A DNA stretch of 64,000 bases from Anadara kagoshimensis (taxonomy: Eukaryota; Mollusca; Bivalvia; Arcoida; Arcidae): NCBI GenBank assembly GCA_021292105.1, contig CM037871.1, forward strand, positions 18,471,460 through 18,535,459. Reading direction: 5' to 3'. This document shows, piece after piece, positions 48,611 through 61,700 of the stretch; position 1 is the first letter of the stretch, and each line of letters begins with the position of its first letter. Made by a program: the position numbers and the translations under genes. Below the pieces are notes generated by a model that was not told the DNA's origin, ran no database searches, and worked only from the letters and a program-made list of their open reading frames with translations.

Positions 48611-51600
48611 ATGGAGATACTTGGCGTTATATCGATTCCGACTTGGTTGCTTTGTATTCTTTTGGTGTTACTTTCTCTCTATCTGTAAGTATGCATTTAT
48701 TCAGATTTTAAACCGTGTGAAAAATGTTTGTTTTATAAAGAAATTGAGAATTTAGGTCACTGATTTGCGTTCTTGTTATCATATTAGGAACATGGGGTAA
48801 TACATTATATACATGTACATGTATTTGACAGGTATATGTCTTACCAACAGAGGTATGGGGTTATATACGTGCATGTGTTAATATTGAACAGGAAAGATAT
48901 CATCCATTTTTACCCTCCATAAAAAATTAATTTCGACTGAAAATAAAAGTAAAGTAAAAATAAAATAAAATAACGGAATCAAATCATAATGAAAACTGCT
49001 GTCTACTTTAAAAATTGTACACGGAATTCAATGGAGGTTAGGGAGAGGTACAACAGAATGCCCTGCCATTGAATATACAGGTATAGGCAAACAATACTGA
49101 CCTGTCCGCTTGACATTTCATTTTTCACATTTGACATGACGCACTTGCATTCTGTATATGGCATACTTATGTTTATTTCGTTTACTTAACCATTAAACTG
49201 TCTAGAAATGGCGTTTATAGTGTTATAATTTCCATTGCCATGCAAAACAAACCGAATAACGCGCGCTTGTCAGAATGCAAGTGCGTCATGTCAAATGTGA
49301 AAAATGTAATGTCAAGCGGACAGGTCAGTATTGTTTGCCTATACCTGTATATTCAATGGCAAGGCATTCTGTTGTACCTCTCCCTAACCTCCATTGAATT
49401 CCGTGTACAATTTTTCCTGAGTAATTCACTTCAAGGAGGTCGTTGAAGAATGTTAGGAAATGGTATAACAAATTTTGACCTTTAAATATGGCCCATTGTT
49501 ATCTGTTGTTAAGGGAATCCATTCCTTATGGATCCACACCTAATACCAAAACACTGTGGTTGGTAGAATCCTTTCGTTGTCAGTTTATTCACCATCCTTC
49601 AATAATTGCGATTTGTCTACAGGGCCTGTTTCCCTGCTTTATTGCTTTAACGTTATAAACCCTTCTTGTATATCTGACACTGTATCTTTAAAAGGTGAGT
49701 TGTAATGACTTGTTGTGATGGTCACTTTCAAGATAGCTTTAAGAGGATCATTAGACTTTATTTCAATGTATAAGCTGAAATTTCAGTAAAAAAGTGTCCA
49801 ATAATGTTGTAATGTCGTCTTTTTGAAGAGAAACAATGGCATGACATTTCTTAAACATAATATTATTGTAACATATTATTCGTAGGAACGTTAAACAATT
49901 GATGTAAAGATGGTGAATACAGGGACAACACATTGTTGTACTTCAGTGTTATGGAATTATTGTAGGTGTGGATAAGGGACACTCTTACCAACAGACACTA
50001 ATACATGTATTTGGCATTGTTATGATCACATCCTTGACAGAGTTTATCCTTTTCCTAATATTTTAGTATCCCTAATTCAATGCGCCTCATTGGGTGGTCA
50101 AATCGTCAGAATTCATCATCAAGAATATTCTTATATTTCTCAAAGAATGTTCTTGTAAAAAAATTAAGACCATGCCATTTATTAAGACTAAATTAGAGAT
50201 TTTAGGAGAACTCACCCTTACAACTTGGTCGGCATATTTATAAGAACTAGCTTTCTATTTGAGAAATTGTATCAATGCTAAAAGAAACTGACCTTCTAGT
50301 ACCTGTATAGGTGTTACCTTCGGTTAGAACGTAAAGGAAAAATATCATTATATCATGAGATAGTTGGCTACATGAAATTCTTAAATAAACCCTTAGAGGA
50401 AAATGATTATCAGAACTAGTCGGTCAACTTTGGGATATACAGTAGATAGAGGAGTCGCAAAAAGAGGAACACGATTTGTGAAGAAACACTTCACTTGCAT
50501 AGAGTTATGGGATATCATTCAAAAGTAACAATTGGAGATTAGAGCATCCTCAATGAAACAATATAGTTTTTGTACAGCGTTCACGATAGTGAACGCGTGT
50601 ACATTGCTATCACTTTCTTCCAAGATATCGAGCTTCTTTGCTATGAAATTATAAGATATGAGTACACCTGAAAATAGTGCGCCTGGTAAATGAGCGTGAA
50701 AGACGTATATCTATGGCACGCCTCGACAACAAAAGTTCGATAAAGTGCTTTAACGGTCGTTAAAGCGCTTTAACGAGTTTAATGTTGCATTGGCGTCGAT
50801 AACAAGAACAAAATTTCAACTATTTTTATTTAACGAACGATAAATGGATATAGATTCGATAAAGCGCTTTAACGACCGATAAAGCGATTTAACGGTCTTT
50901 AAAAATTCTCGAACGGTAATGAAGAATGTGTCCGATAATTCGTTAATGCGATATGTTCGATAATTCGTTAATACGATATGTCATGGTTACAGATATGTAA
51001 CGAGCGTTTTGATTGGCTAATCGCATGATTTACATTGATTGTCCCTGGATACCACTTCATCAACACGATAAACCTCTCTCTCTCTCTCTCTCGTCTGCTT
51101 TTAATAATATGGTAATAGTAACTTTAACGGTATTTGCATCCACATGGACCAAGCCGGTTACAAAATAATAATAATAATAATAATAACAACAGATACTGTA
51201 GTTTTTTGGCGCAAACATGGTTGCAAAACCTGTTTTAAATATGGACGATCATTGTATCTTTCCCGCATATTGTTGATTTTTTTAGTTTCGCCTGATTTAA
51301 TTGACCTATTAAAATCACAAGAGTTATTAAAAACTTTGTAATAAGACAATCAATCATCGATTGGTACATTAGTGTCGTCGATGTATGGTCAATTTTCGTA
51401 ATCCAATCGGCTGTCATTCCAAGGTAGATCTACTCAAATGGCTTCATTACTGGATACAAAAGTCGTGGGATTTTTTTTAATCAGGAATCAACTAACGGAG
51501 AATTATGGAGGGACAAGGTAAGATTTATATGTATTAATTTATCTATATATTATTATATATTTATATTTACTAGACGAAAAGAAAGTCAGTAAGTTCGATA

Positions 51601-52477
51601 AGATGTAGAAATTGCAGGTATAGATCATCAGTTCATTCCATGTATTTAATTTAACTTTTATTAACTTGATACAATTTTAGCAAGACGTTTCGTCCCATAG
51701 GACTTTTCGTCCCATGCCATTTCGTACCATATTCAGGACTTTTCGTCCCATACTTCTAAGACGTTTCGTACCATAGGGCTTTTCGTCCCATGATATTTCG
51801 TAAACTTTTTGGGGACTTTTCTTTCCACATTTTTAAGATGTACCATAACATTAAGTAATTTTTACAGAACGTTTCATGCCATATTCGGACTCATGGAGTA
51901 CTTTTCGTCCTGGCATTATACATTCGTTATACCAATTTATTATATTCATTGAACATGTACACCTCCACTAAGTCTAAAACTAAATTTGTATGATGTTATT
52001 ATTACATATTGGACATGTGCGCATCTTATTAAAGTATTTTCTGCATCATATTTTTTCATATTTAATGCATACTTTTTAAACATTGCCATTTTTCAACAAT
52101 ATGTCACTCTAAGTCTTACATTTCTATAAGAGGGACATCATGATAAGTAAAAGTGATATAAGTCCCACATAAGCTTCCTCATGTTTGTAGAACTTTTCCA
52201 TCAACTGAACAATAAAAGCTTGTGGAAACACGTGTTTTGTTTTTATTGGTATTAAAAAAATGAAATCCCGAGACTTTATGGCTTTAAAGTTTATTTAATG
52301 ATAAAGCGAGAGAAAAGATAGTTTACTGGCATAAACTTGTAGTAGTTAGTTAAATTCATATAAAAAATAAAGATGTATTCACATATATACCTTAATCATC
52401 CCCCTTTAAAAAAGACAAAAGGGAAATTAAATATATATATGTAACTAAATTTTATTCAGTATAACACAGTAAAAAAA

Positions 52478-52508
<31 letters not shown>

Positions 52509-55500
52509 ATAAATAAAACCTCTTTAAAAAGTCATTAAAATGTTACGAAATGTCATGGGACGAAAAGTCCTAAATTTTATTTATAACACAGTAAAAAAAC
52601 AAAAATAAATAAATTAATTAATTAATAAAATCTCTAAAAAGTCAAAATATTACGAAATGCCATGGGACGAAAAGTCCTAAATTTTATTTATAACACAGTA
52701 AAAAACAAAAATAAATAAATAAATAAAGTAATTAATTAAGAAAATATCTTTAAAAAGTCATTAAAATGTTATGAAATACCATGGGACGAAAAGTCCTATG
52801 GTACGAAACGTCTTATAATTATGGTACGAAAAGTCCTGAACATGGTACGAAATGTCTCGAAAATGGTACGAAATGGCATGGGACGAAAAGTCCTATGGGA
52901 CGAAACGTCTGTAATTCTTTTGTTACACGTCCTCTGATTGGCTGAATTTTTCGATAAACGGTAATAGACTTTCTGTGAGTTCGATAATTCGTTAATGCAA
53001 TATAAATATCGGTAATAAGCTCTAAAATCTCGATAAAGCGCTTTAACGAACGGTAAAGCGTTTTAACGAACGGTAAAGCGCTTTAACGAACGGTAAATCG
53101 CTTTATCGGTCGTTAAAGCACTTTATCGAATCAATATCCATTTATCGTTCGTTAAATAAAAATAGTGGAAATTTTGTTCTTGTTATCGACGCTAATGCAA
53201 CATTAAATTCGTTAAAGCGCTTTAACGACCGTTAAAGCACTTTATCGAACTTTTGTTGGTGAGGCGTGCCATATATATCTGTTTTATCGTGAGATATGTA
53301 TTCTGAGACGGGTAATGCATTTGGTTACATATGCACATTTGGAATAAATTTTCAGAATACATATCGGAATCTGGTAAAATATTGCGACGGGATGCATCTA
53401 ATAATTTCTGCAATTTGGCGAACTGATCTCATGTTTACAATAAAAAGTAGTTCGAGAAGTTTGCGTCCTACGATGTAAAATCATAACTTTTTATGAAATG
53501 AACAGCAACGGCAGGTTGTTTAATTAATTCTTCGTGAAATTCAGCAAATGTGTCATATTTTAAAACTGTTTATCGATTAGATTTTACTTTCGTGAAAGGG
53601 AGATAATTCGTACAATGTTGTGTACAAATATTAAATTACAGTCTTTTTATCAGTTCCGAACAGGGTTTCATATAAGCGCTGCTGCAGACGTCATCCACAA
53701 GCAGAGGAAATAAAATTTATGTGTTGTAATAATACAAATGTTTACTGATTCCAAAATATCGACACTTGTCCTCAAAAACACGTGCTTGTATGTTTTCTTG
53801 AAAATAGCATTTCCGTGATCACGATTTGTTTACATCGTTAAACTAGGTCACCAACAATCTGCCGACCTGTCCTGCACATACATTTAGGAAGCGGTTGAAG
53901 TTTATATTATTTAAACAATTAATGCCCATACATTTAAGTAGAAGCAAATTGAAAAAGTTATTTTGCGATTCTTTTAATTGAACGGGATTGAAATTTTAGA
54001 TTATTCGGTAGTAAAAATTCGGAACTGGTAATACAACTGTACTTCACCATTAACATGAAACGGGAATATTGTGAGTGATAATCAGTAGTTAATTAAAACC
54101 CAGATTAACAGCAAATGATCCAGTTACATACAACCGCTAGAATGTACCCCCTCATAGCGACGGTAGGGTCTGCAAAACTCTACTTTCTCTCTATCCGAAA
54201 TGACAAAACGATCGGGTACAACTTTTTTACATTTTAATTACCGATTGTCTTTTTCATATATTTATGAAATTATTATTTTCTACCATTTAATTTAGCAATA
54301 CATGGTTTGGTACATTGTCTTTTTCCCAAAAAAAAAAAAAACAACATCCGTCGGACTATGCATAGATCGACCCCCCCCCCCCCCCCGAATTTTCGGTTAT
54401 ATTCTGTCTTGCCACAACACAATTTTCCCAACTACGCTGTACAACAGCACGACAGTGCTATGTTTATATAATCTATGGAAAATATCAAAGAACCGCTGAA
54501 CAGACTGGCAACTGTCCATTTCCAAATTATATGAAATGACTCAAGCATTGGTCATAAAAGGATGGTTAAACAACATCATATCACCCCTATGGGTGTTTCC
54601 TAAAACTAACCGAGAATATTAAACTACATTCTATACCTGGAATATTCGTGAGCGAACGTGAGTTTGACAACTTCCGTTCGAGCCAGTTCGGTCAAGTTGA
54701 AGGATTGAAATCGATCAGTTTTAATTTAAAAACTTATTTAAATTCCAACATAAAAAGAACATATTACTTATTAGAGCTAAACACGAGTTTTTATTTAAGA
54801 TTATACTAGGGTAAGGCCTCATTTTCACCCCCCCCCCTCCCCGCTAAAAAGGAAGCAGGGGGTCGGAAAATTAGAACCCCACCATTTTCTTATTATTTGG
54901 CCTTAACTTAGTTCAACTAAACAAAACAAATCAATTTTAGCAAAAAAATCGCGCGAAATTGCACGTCATACCACACTAACCTTATAAACCGATGTCCCGT
55001 TTCACGGCAGGCATTGCAAGTTAAAGAACCAAATTCAATCCGAATCAATCAATTATTCAATCTTAAACTGGGCATAATATGGATTTCACTGTGCAACTGA
55101 AAATATATGTATGGTATATTAATATACATTATAATTTTTTCACTTTAGTATATCAATCTTGTGCATATCATTTTAAAAGTTAAAATATATGCTAGATAAT
55201 CTTTAAAAAGTTTATTTTAAACCCATCGAAGTGTGGTAACTATAGAAAGTTAACGCTAATGGTTACATTTGGCACAAAGCCCGTTGCGTAAACATGAATT
55301 CATTTTTTTAAAAGATGAAAAATAGAAAACCAATATTACATAAACAACTCTCGTTTGTATTCGTTTTAAAAATATGAACTTTGCAGGGATCCGATCGAAT
55401 TAATTAGCACAGTGGTACAGGCCTGTCGAAAGTTTAACACTGAGCTAATAAAATTGACTCGAAGTTCGGCTGTCGAGCGGCAATAAAAACTGGCAGTTGT

Positions 55501-55644
55501 CAAAATAGCTTACGAGGGGCCTATATGAATTGTCGATTCAGCACGAATTTGTTAACTTAATGTTAAAATTCGACATTTAGATATAAACTATGGGGATCCA
55601 TTAGAATAATGGAGATTACTGGAAAATGAGTGTTACGAGCCAGT

Positions 55645-55743
<99 letters not shown>

Positions 55744-58700
55744 CTCTCTCTCTGTGTGTGTTTTCCGACTACACAGTATTTTACATGTTTAATTTACGTG
55801 TTGCATTCCGACTTCACTTTTTTTTAAATCTTTTAGATATACAACATGGTGTCAAAGCGTATGGAAAAATTTAGGTGTTCCGGGTCCGAAACCGATACCG
55901 TTTCTAGGTTCCTTAAACAGATATAAGGAGGTAAGTAAAGTTTGTAATCATGTTAAAGGTTGGAGAATAATCAATTTTTTTAAGACAAAATTACCTTTTA
56001 TCTACATGTATATATATGTATATCAAAACAATCTTGTTTTCGAAAACGAGTCTGAAAAACTGACTTGATTTTTAGCTTTTCAAGTATGTACCAACCGCGC
56101 GATTCCGTCCAAAACTTGGTCACGCTTTTTTATAAATAAGCGTTTGCGATGTTTCAGAATTGAATAAACTTCTATATTTTAGTAGACTGATAGGATAACC
56201 ACATGTGAGATATGCGAGTGAATTGCAACTTTTGGAGCTGAAGGACAGAGGTCAAGGACATGATCTAGTTTTGACCTAATTCATGTATAATGTGATTTGT
56301 ATATTGGTTATAAAGAATTCTTATTAAACAAATACAAAAATACCAATCCATGTCCATACCAAAATCATAAAGCAAAGTAAAACATTGAAGCTTGCAAATA
56401 AGGTTCAACACTTGAACATCCAAATCAGAAGTGAGCCCGGGTGGTACGGATGGGTACACACCTCATGTTTAGCTAACTACACTTGCCACATGTGTAATCA
56501 AAATTGGAATGGAAAGGAACATTAAACTTTGAGACGTCAAGTATATCAAGTGGTAATTTCTTTTTACAGAGATATCATTCCTTATCAACAATTGTTATGA
56601 CGATTTTAACCGATTTTTTTTTTTTTAAATATTTTCTTTTGCAGCACATATGCACAGTTGATATGTCTCTACATAAAGAATACGGACGGGTTGTAGGGTA
56701 AGAAAAAATTAGTCTTATTTAATTTTAATTTATGCTGTCTCAGTGAGCTTGAACTACAAAGTTGCCTTGAGTGCGCGCTAATTGCAAAGCAAATATACTC
56801 ATTATATGAACACATAACATTTATTGTTACATCATTCTAGCCTAGCATGATCTGGCTGACATTAGCACCACAGTGCTAAGGCATTAACCCACAGTGACTC
56901 CTTCAAAAAATTGGCTAAATGGTAGCAAAATCATTTCAGGAACACAGAAGAAATGGGTTTTGGACTTCAGAATAGTGGAAAGATTGAATAGGGTTTTACA
57001 TCCAAGTCGAGAATATTCCAATTATATTGAGACAGGTTTTTTTAAGTGACATGCCTGTCTGTGTCGTGACCCGGGGGGGGGGGGTCGGAAGGATCCCGTA
57101 AATGTCACTTCTAAAGACGTGAGTTTGGCGAAAAAAACAGTTACTACATATTTTCAAGTCTTGGACAGAACGGTATTAAATCAAAATTTTACTGTATTTA
57201 ATTCGATTAAGTTTAATCTATATTTATATACTTTTGTTTAGTATTTACCAAGGAAACATACCAGTATTGTTGGTTACTGATCCCGAGATGATCAAACAGA
57301 TTACAGTGAAAGAATTCTCAAATTTTACCAATAGATTTGTAAGTAATTTTGCAAGTTTATTGTTAAACTTAATTCGCCATTTGTAAGTATTTTTGCAATG
57401 CAGGCTTCCCTGGTGAAAGTTCACATGTTCAACTTAATTCGCTATGTGTAAGTATTTCTACAATGCAGGCTTCCCTGGTGGAAGTTCACATGTTCCACTT
57501 TATTCGCCATTTGTAAGTATCTCTACCACGCAGGCTTTCCTGGTTGAAGTTCACATGTTTAGTTAATTCGCTATTTGTAAGTAATTCTGCAACGCAGGCT
57601 TTCCTGGTGGAAGTTCATCTGTTCCAACATAATTCGTCATTTGTAAGTAATTCTGCAACGCAGGCTTTCCTGGTGGAAGTTCATCTGTTCCAACATAATT
57701 CGCCGTTTGTAAGTATCTCTACCACGCAGGCTTCCCTGGTAGAAGTTCATCTGTTCCAACATAATTCGCCGTTTGTAAGTATCTCTACCACGCAGGCTTC
57801 CCTGATGGAAGTTCACCTGTTTAGTTAATTCGCTATTTGTAAGTATTTCTACAATGCAGGCTTCCCTGATGGAAGTTCACATGTTCCACTTCATTAATTT
57901 GCCATTTGTAAGTAGTTCTGCAACGCAGGCTTTCCTGATGGAAGTTCACATGTTCAACTTTATTCGCCATTTGTAAGTATCTCTACCACGCAGGCTTTCC
58001 TGTTGGAAGTTCACCTGTTTAGTTAATTCGCTATTTGTAAGTATTTCTACAATGCAGGCTTCCCTGGTGGAAGTTCACATGTTCCACTTCATTAATTTGC
58101 CATTTGTAAGTAATTTTGCAACGCAGGCTTTCCTAGAGGAAGTTCACATGTTCAACTTTATTCGCCATTTGTAAGTATCTCTACCATGCAGGCTTCCCTG
58201 GTAGAAGCTCATCTGTTCCAACATCATTCGCCATTTGTAAGTATCTCTACCACGCAGGCTTCCCTGGTAGAAGCTCATCTGTTCCAACATAATTCGCCGT
58301 TTTTAAGTATTTCTACAACTCGGCCTTCCCTGGTGACCATTCCCTTATAAACTTTGTTAAAAAAAAACATGTGCTTACAGACTATCAGTTACGACTAGGC
58401 ACAAGTACAAGTGAATAATATCATCACCCCAAGCATTATCAAAGTTTTTTTTTAGTTTTCTTTAGAAATAAAGCATAATGCACTGTCACAAACAAAATGC
58501 CTTGTACAGTAAGTAAATATCAATATATTTTAATTAAAGCTTTCTTTAAATTCAAACTTTGCAAAAAAATCAAACATGGTATTCGTTTTTAAATTAGTCA
58601 TTCGAAGAATGTTTTAATCAATCGCATGATATCATATTTTAATTATACTAGGATTTGATCTACGCCGGCGAGGTAATGGAAGCTGGAGTTAATGTTGCGC

Positions 58701-61700
58701 ATGATGACCACTGGAAATTCCTCAGAAATACACTTAGTCCGACTTTCAGCACTGGGAAACTGAAAAAAGTAAGTTTCAATTATTCCCTCTAAAACATGTA
58801 ATTGCAGAACTATTTGAGATGTACTAAATTTTAAGTAATTCGCGTTTCGGAGTTTTTTTCACTTATCGATTTTTAAATCAATGAACCACGTCTTCAAACA
58901 GTGAAAGGTAGTGTTTGACATTGAATGATGTACAGACGAAAATCTTTTATTGTTGTTTAATAGTATCAGTCTTAACAATTAATTATGAAATAAAGACAAT
59001 TGTAAATAAGTTATCGTGGTATAACTAAGAATGGCCTTTCGCAAATTGAATGAAATGCGAATTGTCTTTATTTCTTATATTTTCAATATTTCTCATGGTA
59101 ACTTTAACAAATATAAACAATGTATATTCCGATGGTACTCGACTGTGTTAATGGCGGATGGAAATACTGATGATACTGTCAACGTGAAAAAAATATTACA
59201 GACTGTTCCTTCTTTATGATTTTTATTGAATAATTACAAATTGATTTACATTCTCATGGTAAAAATGAACGTACATTTTGAAAACGTAAAATTTGTGAGT
59301 ATACCTGACTGAAGTTATTGGGCGTAGTGTGAATATCTTTGGGTTTCCCGTTTTCAACGTTACGCGCAACGTCAAAATGGGGATCTGGAAACCCGTTGAC
59401 ACACAGATTGTCAACAAAGCCGGAACAACTTTCTATTGTCGTTATCGGCTGATAACATATAATGACAATTAAAGTGTTATCGAAGTTGTAATAATGGAAT
59501 TGTAAATATATACATTTAATTCCTTTTAATTTGTGTTTGCTTACTGATATGAGTGTCTTATAAGCCATTTTTGGCTGGGTGTCAATGTTCTTATTAATTT
59601 CATGATTTTTAATTTAACAGAATTGCTATCGCCCCGTGGCAATAACAAATGTGTCAGTACCACGTATTTTAATGGTTTTGTTAAATCCGCAATTTTGTTT
59701 TCCCTATACCGACCGTTTTTGCAGTCATTGAAACACGATTCATGAGCGATCATCCATCATTTAAGACAACAATGTTTTTGTCTTATAAGCCATTTTTGGC
59801 TGGGTGTCAATGTTCTTATTAATTTCATGAGTTTTAATTCAACGGAATTGTTATCGCCCCGTGGCAATAACAAATGTGTCAGTACCACGTATTTTAATGG
59901 TTTTGTTAAATCCGCAATTTTGTTTTCCCTATACCGACCGTTTTTGCAGTCATTGAAACACGATTCATGAGCGATCATCCATCATTTAAGACAACAATGT
60001 TTTTGTCTTATAAGCCATTTTGGCTGGGTGTCAATGTTCTTATTAATTTCATGAGTTTTAATTCAACGGAATTGTTATCGCCCCGTGGCAATAACAAATG
60101 TGTCAGTACCACGTATTTTAATGGTTTTGTTAAATCCGCAATTTTGTTTTCCCTATACTGACCGTTTTTGCGGTCATTGAAACACGATTCATGAGCGATC
60201 ATCCATCATTTAAGACAACAATGTTTTTGTCTTATAAGCCATTTTTGGCTGGGTGTCAATGTTCTTATTAATTTCATGAGTTTTAATTCAACGGAATTGT
60301 TATCGCCCCGTGGCAATAACAAATGTGTCAGTACCACGTATTTTAATGGTTTTGTTAAATCCGCAATTTTGTTTTCCCTATACCGACCGTTTTTGCAGTC
60401 ATTGAAACACGATTCATGAGCGATCATCCATCATTTAAGACAACAATGTTTTTGTCTTATAAGCCATTTTTGGCTGGGTGTCAATGTTCTTATTAATTTC
60501 ATGAGTTTTAATTCAACGGAATTGTTATCGCCCCGTGGCAATAACAAATGTGTCAGTACCACGTATTTTAATGGTTTTGTTAAATCCGCAATTTTGTTTT
60601 CCCTATACCGACCGTTTTTGCAGTCATTGAAACACGATTCATGAGCGATCATCCATCATTTAAGACAACAATGTTTTTGAAATAATGGGATTTTTTTTCA
60701 CAAATCATATAAAATTAAATATTTAAATATTTTATCACTTCAAGATCAATAAAATTGAGATTTAATTCTAAATTCGACCGTAATCGGTGTATGAACTTCA
60801 TTCTTTGTACATGCATGCATACGGTTATACGGATATAAAAATAGGTGGTAATAACATAACGCCTTAATTTAAATGTATCTGGATACCCGACACAGCAATA
60901 AACTATTTCAGTAGTAGTGATAGTTGTTGTATAATAATAATCACAACAACTAAAACACATTATGGCAGGACGCACGGATTAATAAAAAAGATGAACAAAA
61001 TATTTATGGTTAGAAACGCAATTATAAAAGCTTTAGCTTGTAAAAATTATCAAACAATAAAACAAAAATATCTTTTATAGATACTAATGTGGACATGGAT
61101 TGTTATGATTGTTATTGATTTTTACTTTGCTTTGGAATCCTGATTTGGACATGGAATGGTTGTTTTTGATATTTACTTTGCTTTGGGATTCCTTTGGGAT
61201 TCTGATTTGGACATGGATTGTATGGGTTTTTTTAAAATATTGGTATGATTGTTTTTGAATTTTACTTTGCTTTTGGATTCTGATTTTGACATAGTTTGGT
61301 ATGTTTTTTAAATAAATGCCATTTGACGTGTTAATTATTTCAGATGTTGCCCCTGGTACAGAACAATGTAAATACGATGTTAGAGATAATAACTGAAAAG
61401 TCAAGTAACGGAGAATCAATGGAAATGAAGAGGTATGTTGTCATACAAGCAAGCTGCTTAAGCATTGTGTTCATTTTTTGTTCGGTATTTAATAATTTGT
61501 GTAAATTAAGTTTAAGCATTGCCTATAATTTTTGTTGAGAAATTGAGAAATAACTCGAATGATGACTGCGTACTTTGCATAAATTCCACGTAACACACTC
61601 CAAAGCATGTAACAAGTTCACAGTCTTATTCAAGTTATTTCTTAATAGACCCAACAAAAATTGAAGGCAGTGCTTATAATTAGATGACATAAAAAGAGAC

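Noticed and set aside
50712-53273. Autonomous transposon with transposase
   Set aside because: Only frames of about 60-65 codons are present inside, with no DDE or other transposase features.
55626-55874. Ser/Leu and Ile/Tyr repeat frames
   Set aside because: Translations of CT and TCTA microsatellites.
57339-58345. CRISPR-like array
   Set aside because: Eukaryotic intron; units are contiguous and similar throughout, with no unique spacers.
59541-60652. Repeated 64-73-codon minus-strand frames
   Set aside because: Produced by the 225-bp satellite; each unit ends in a stop and no homologous protein is recognised.
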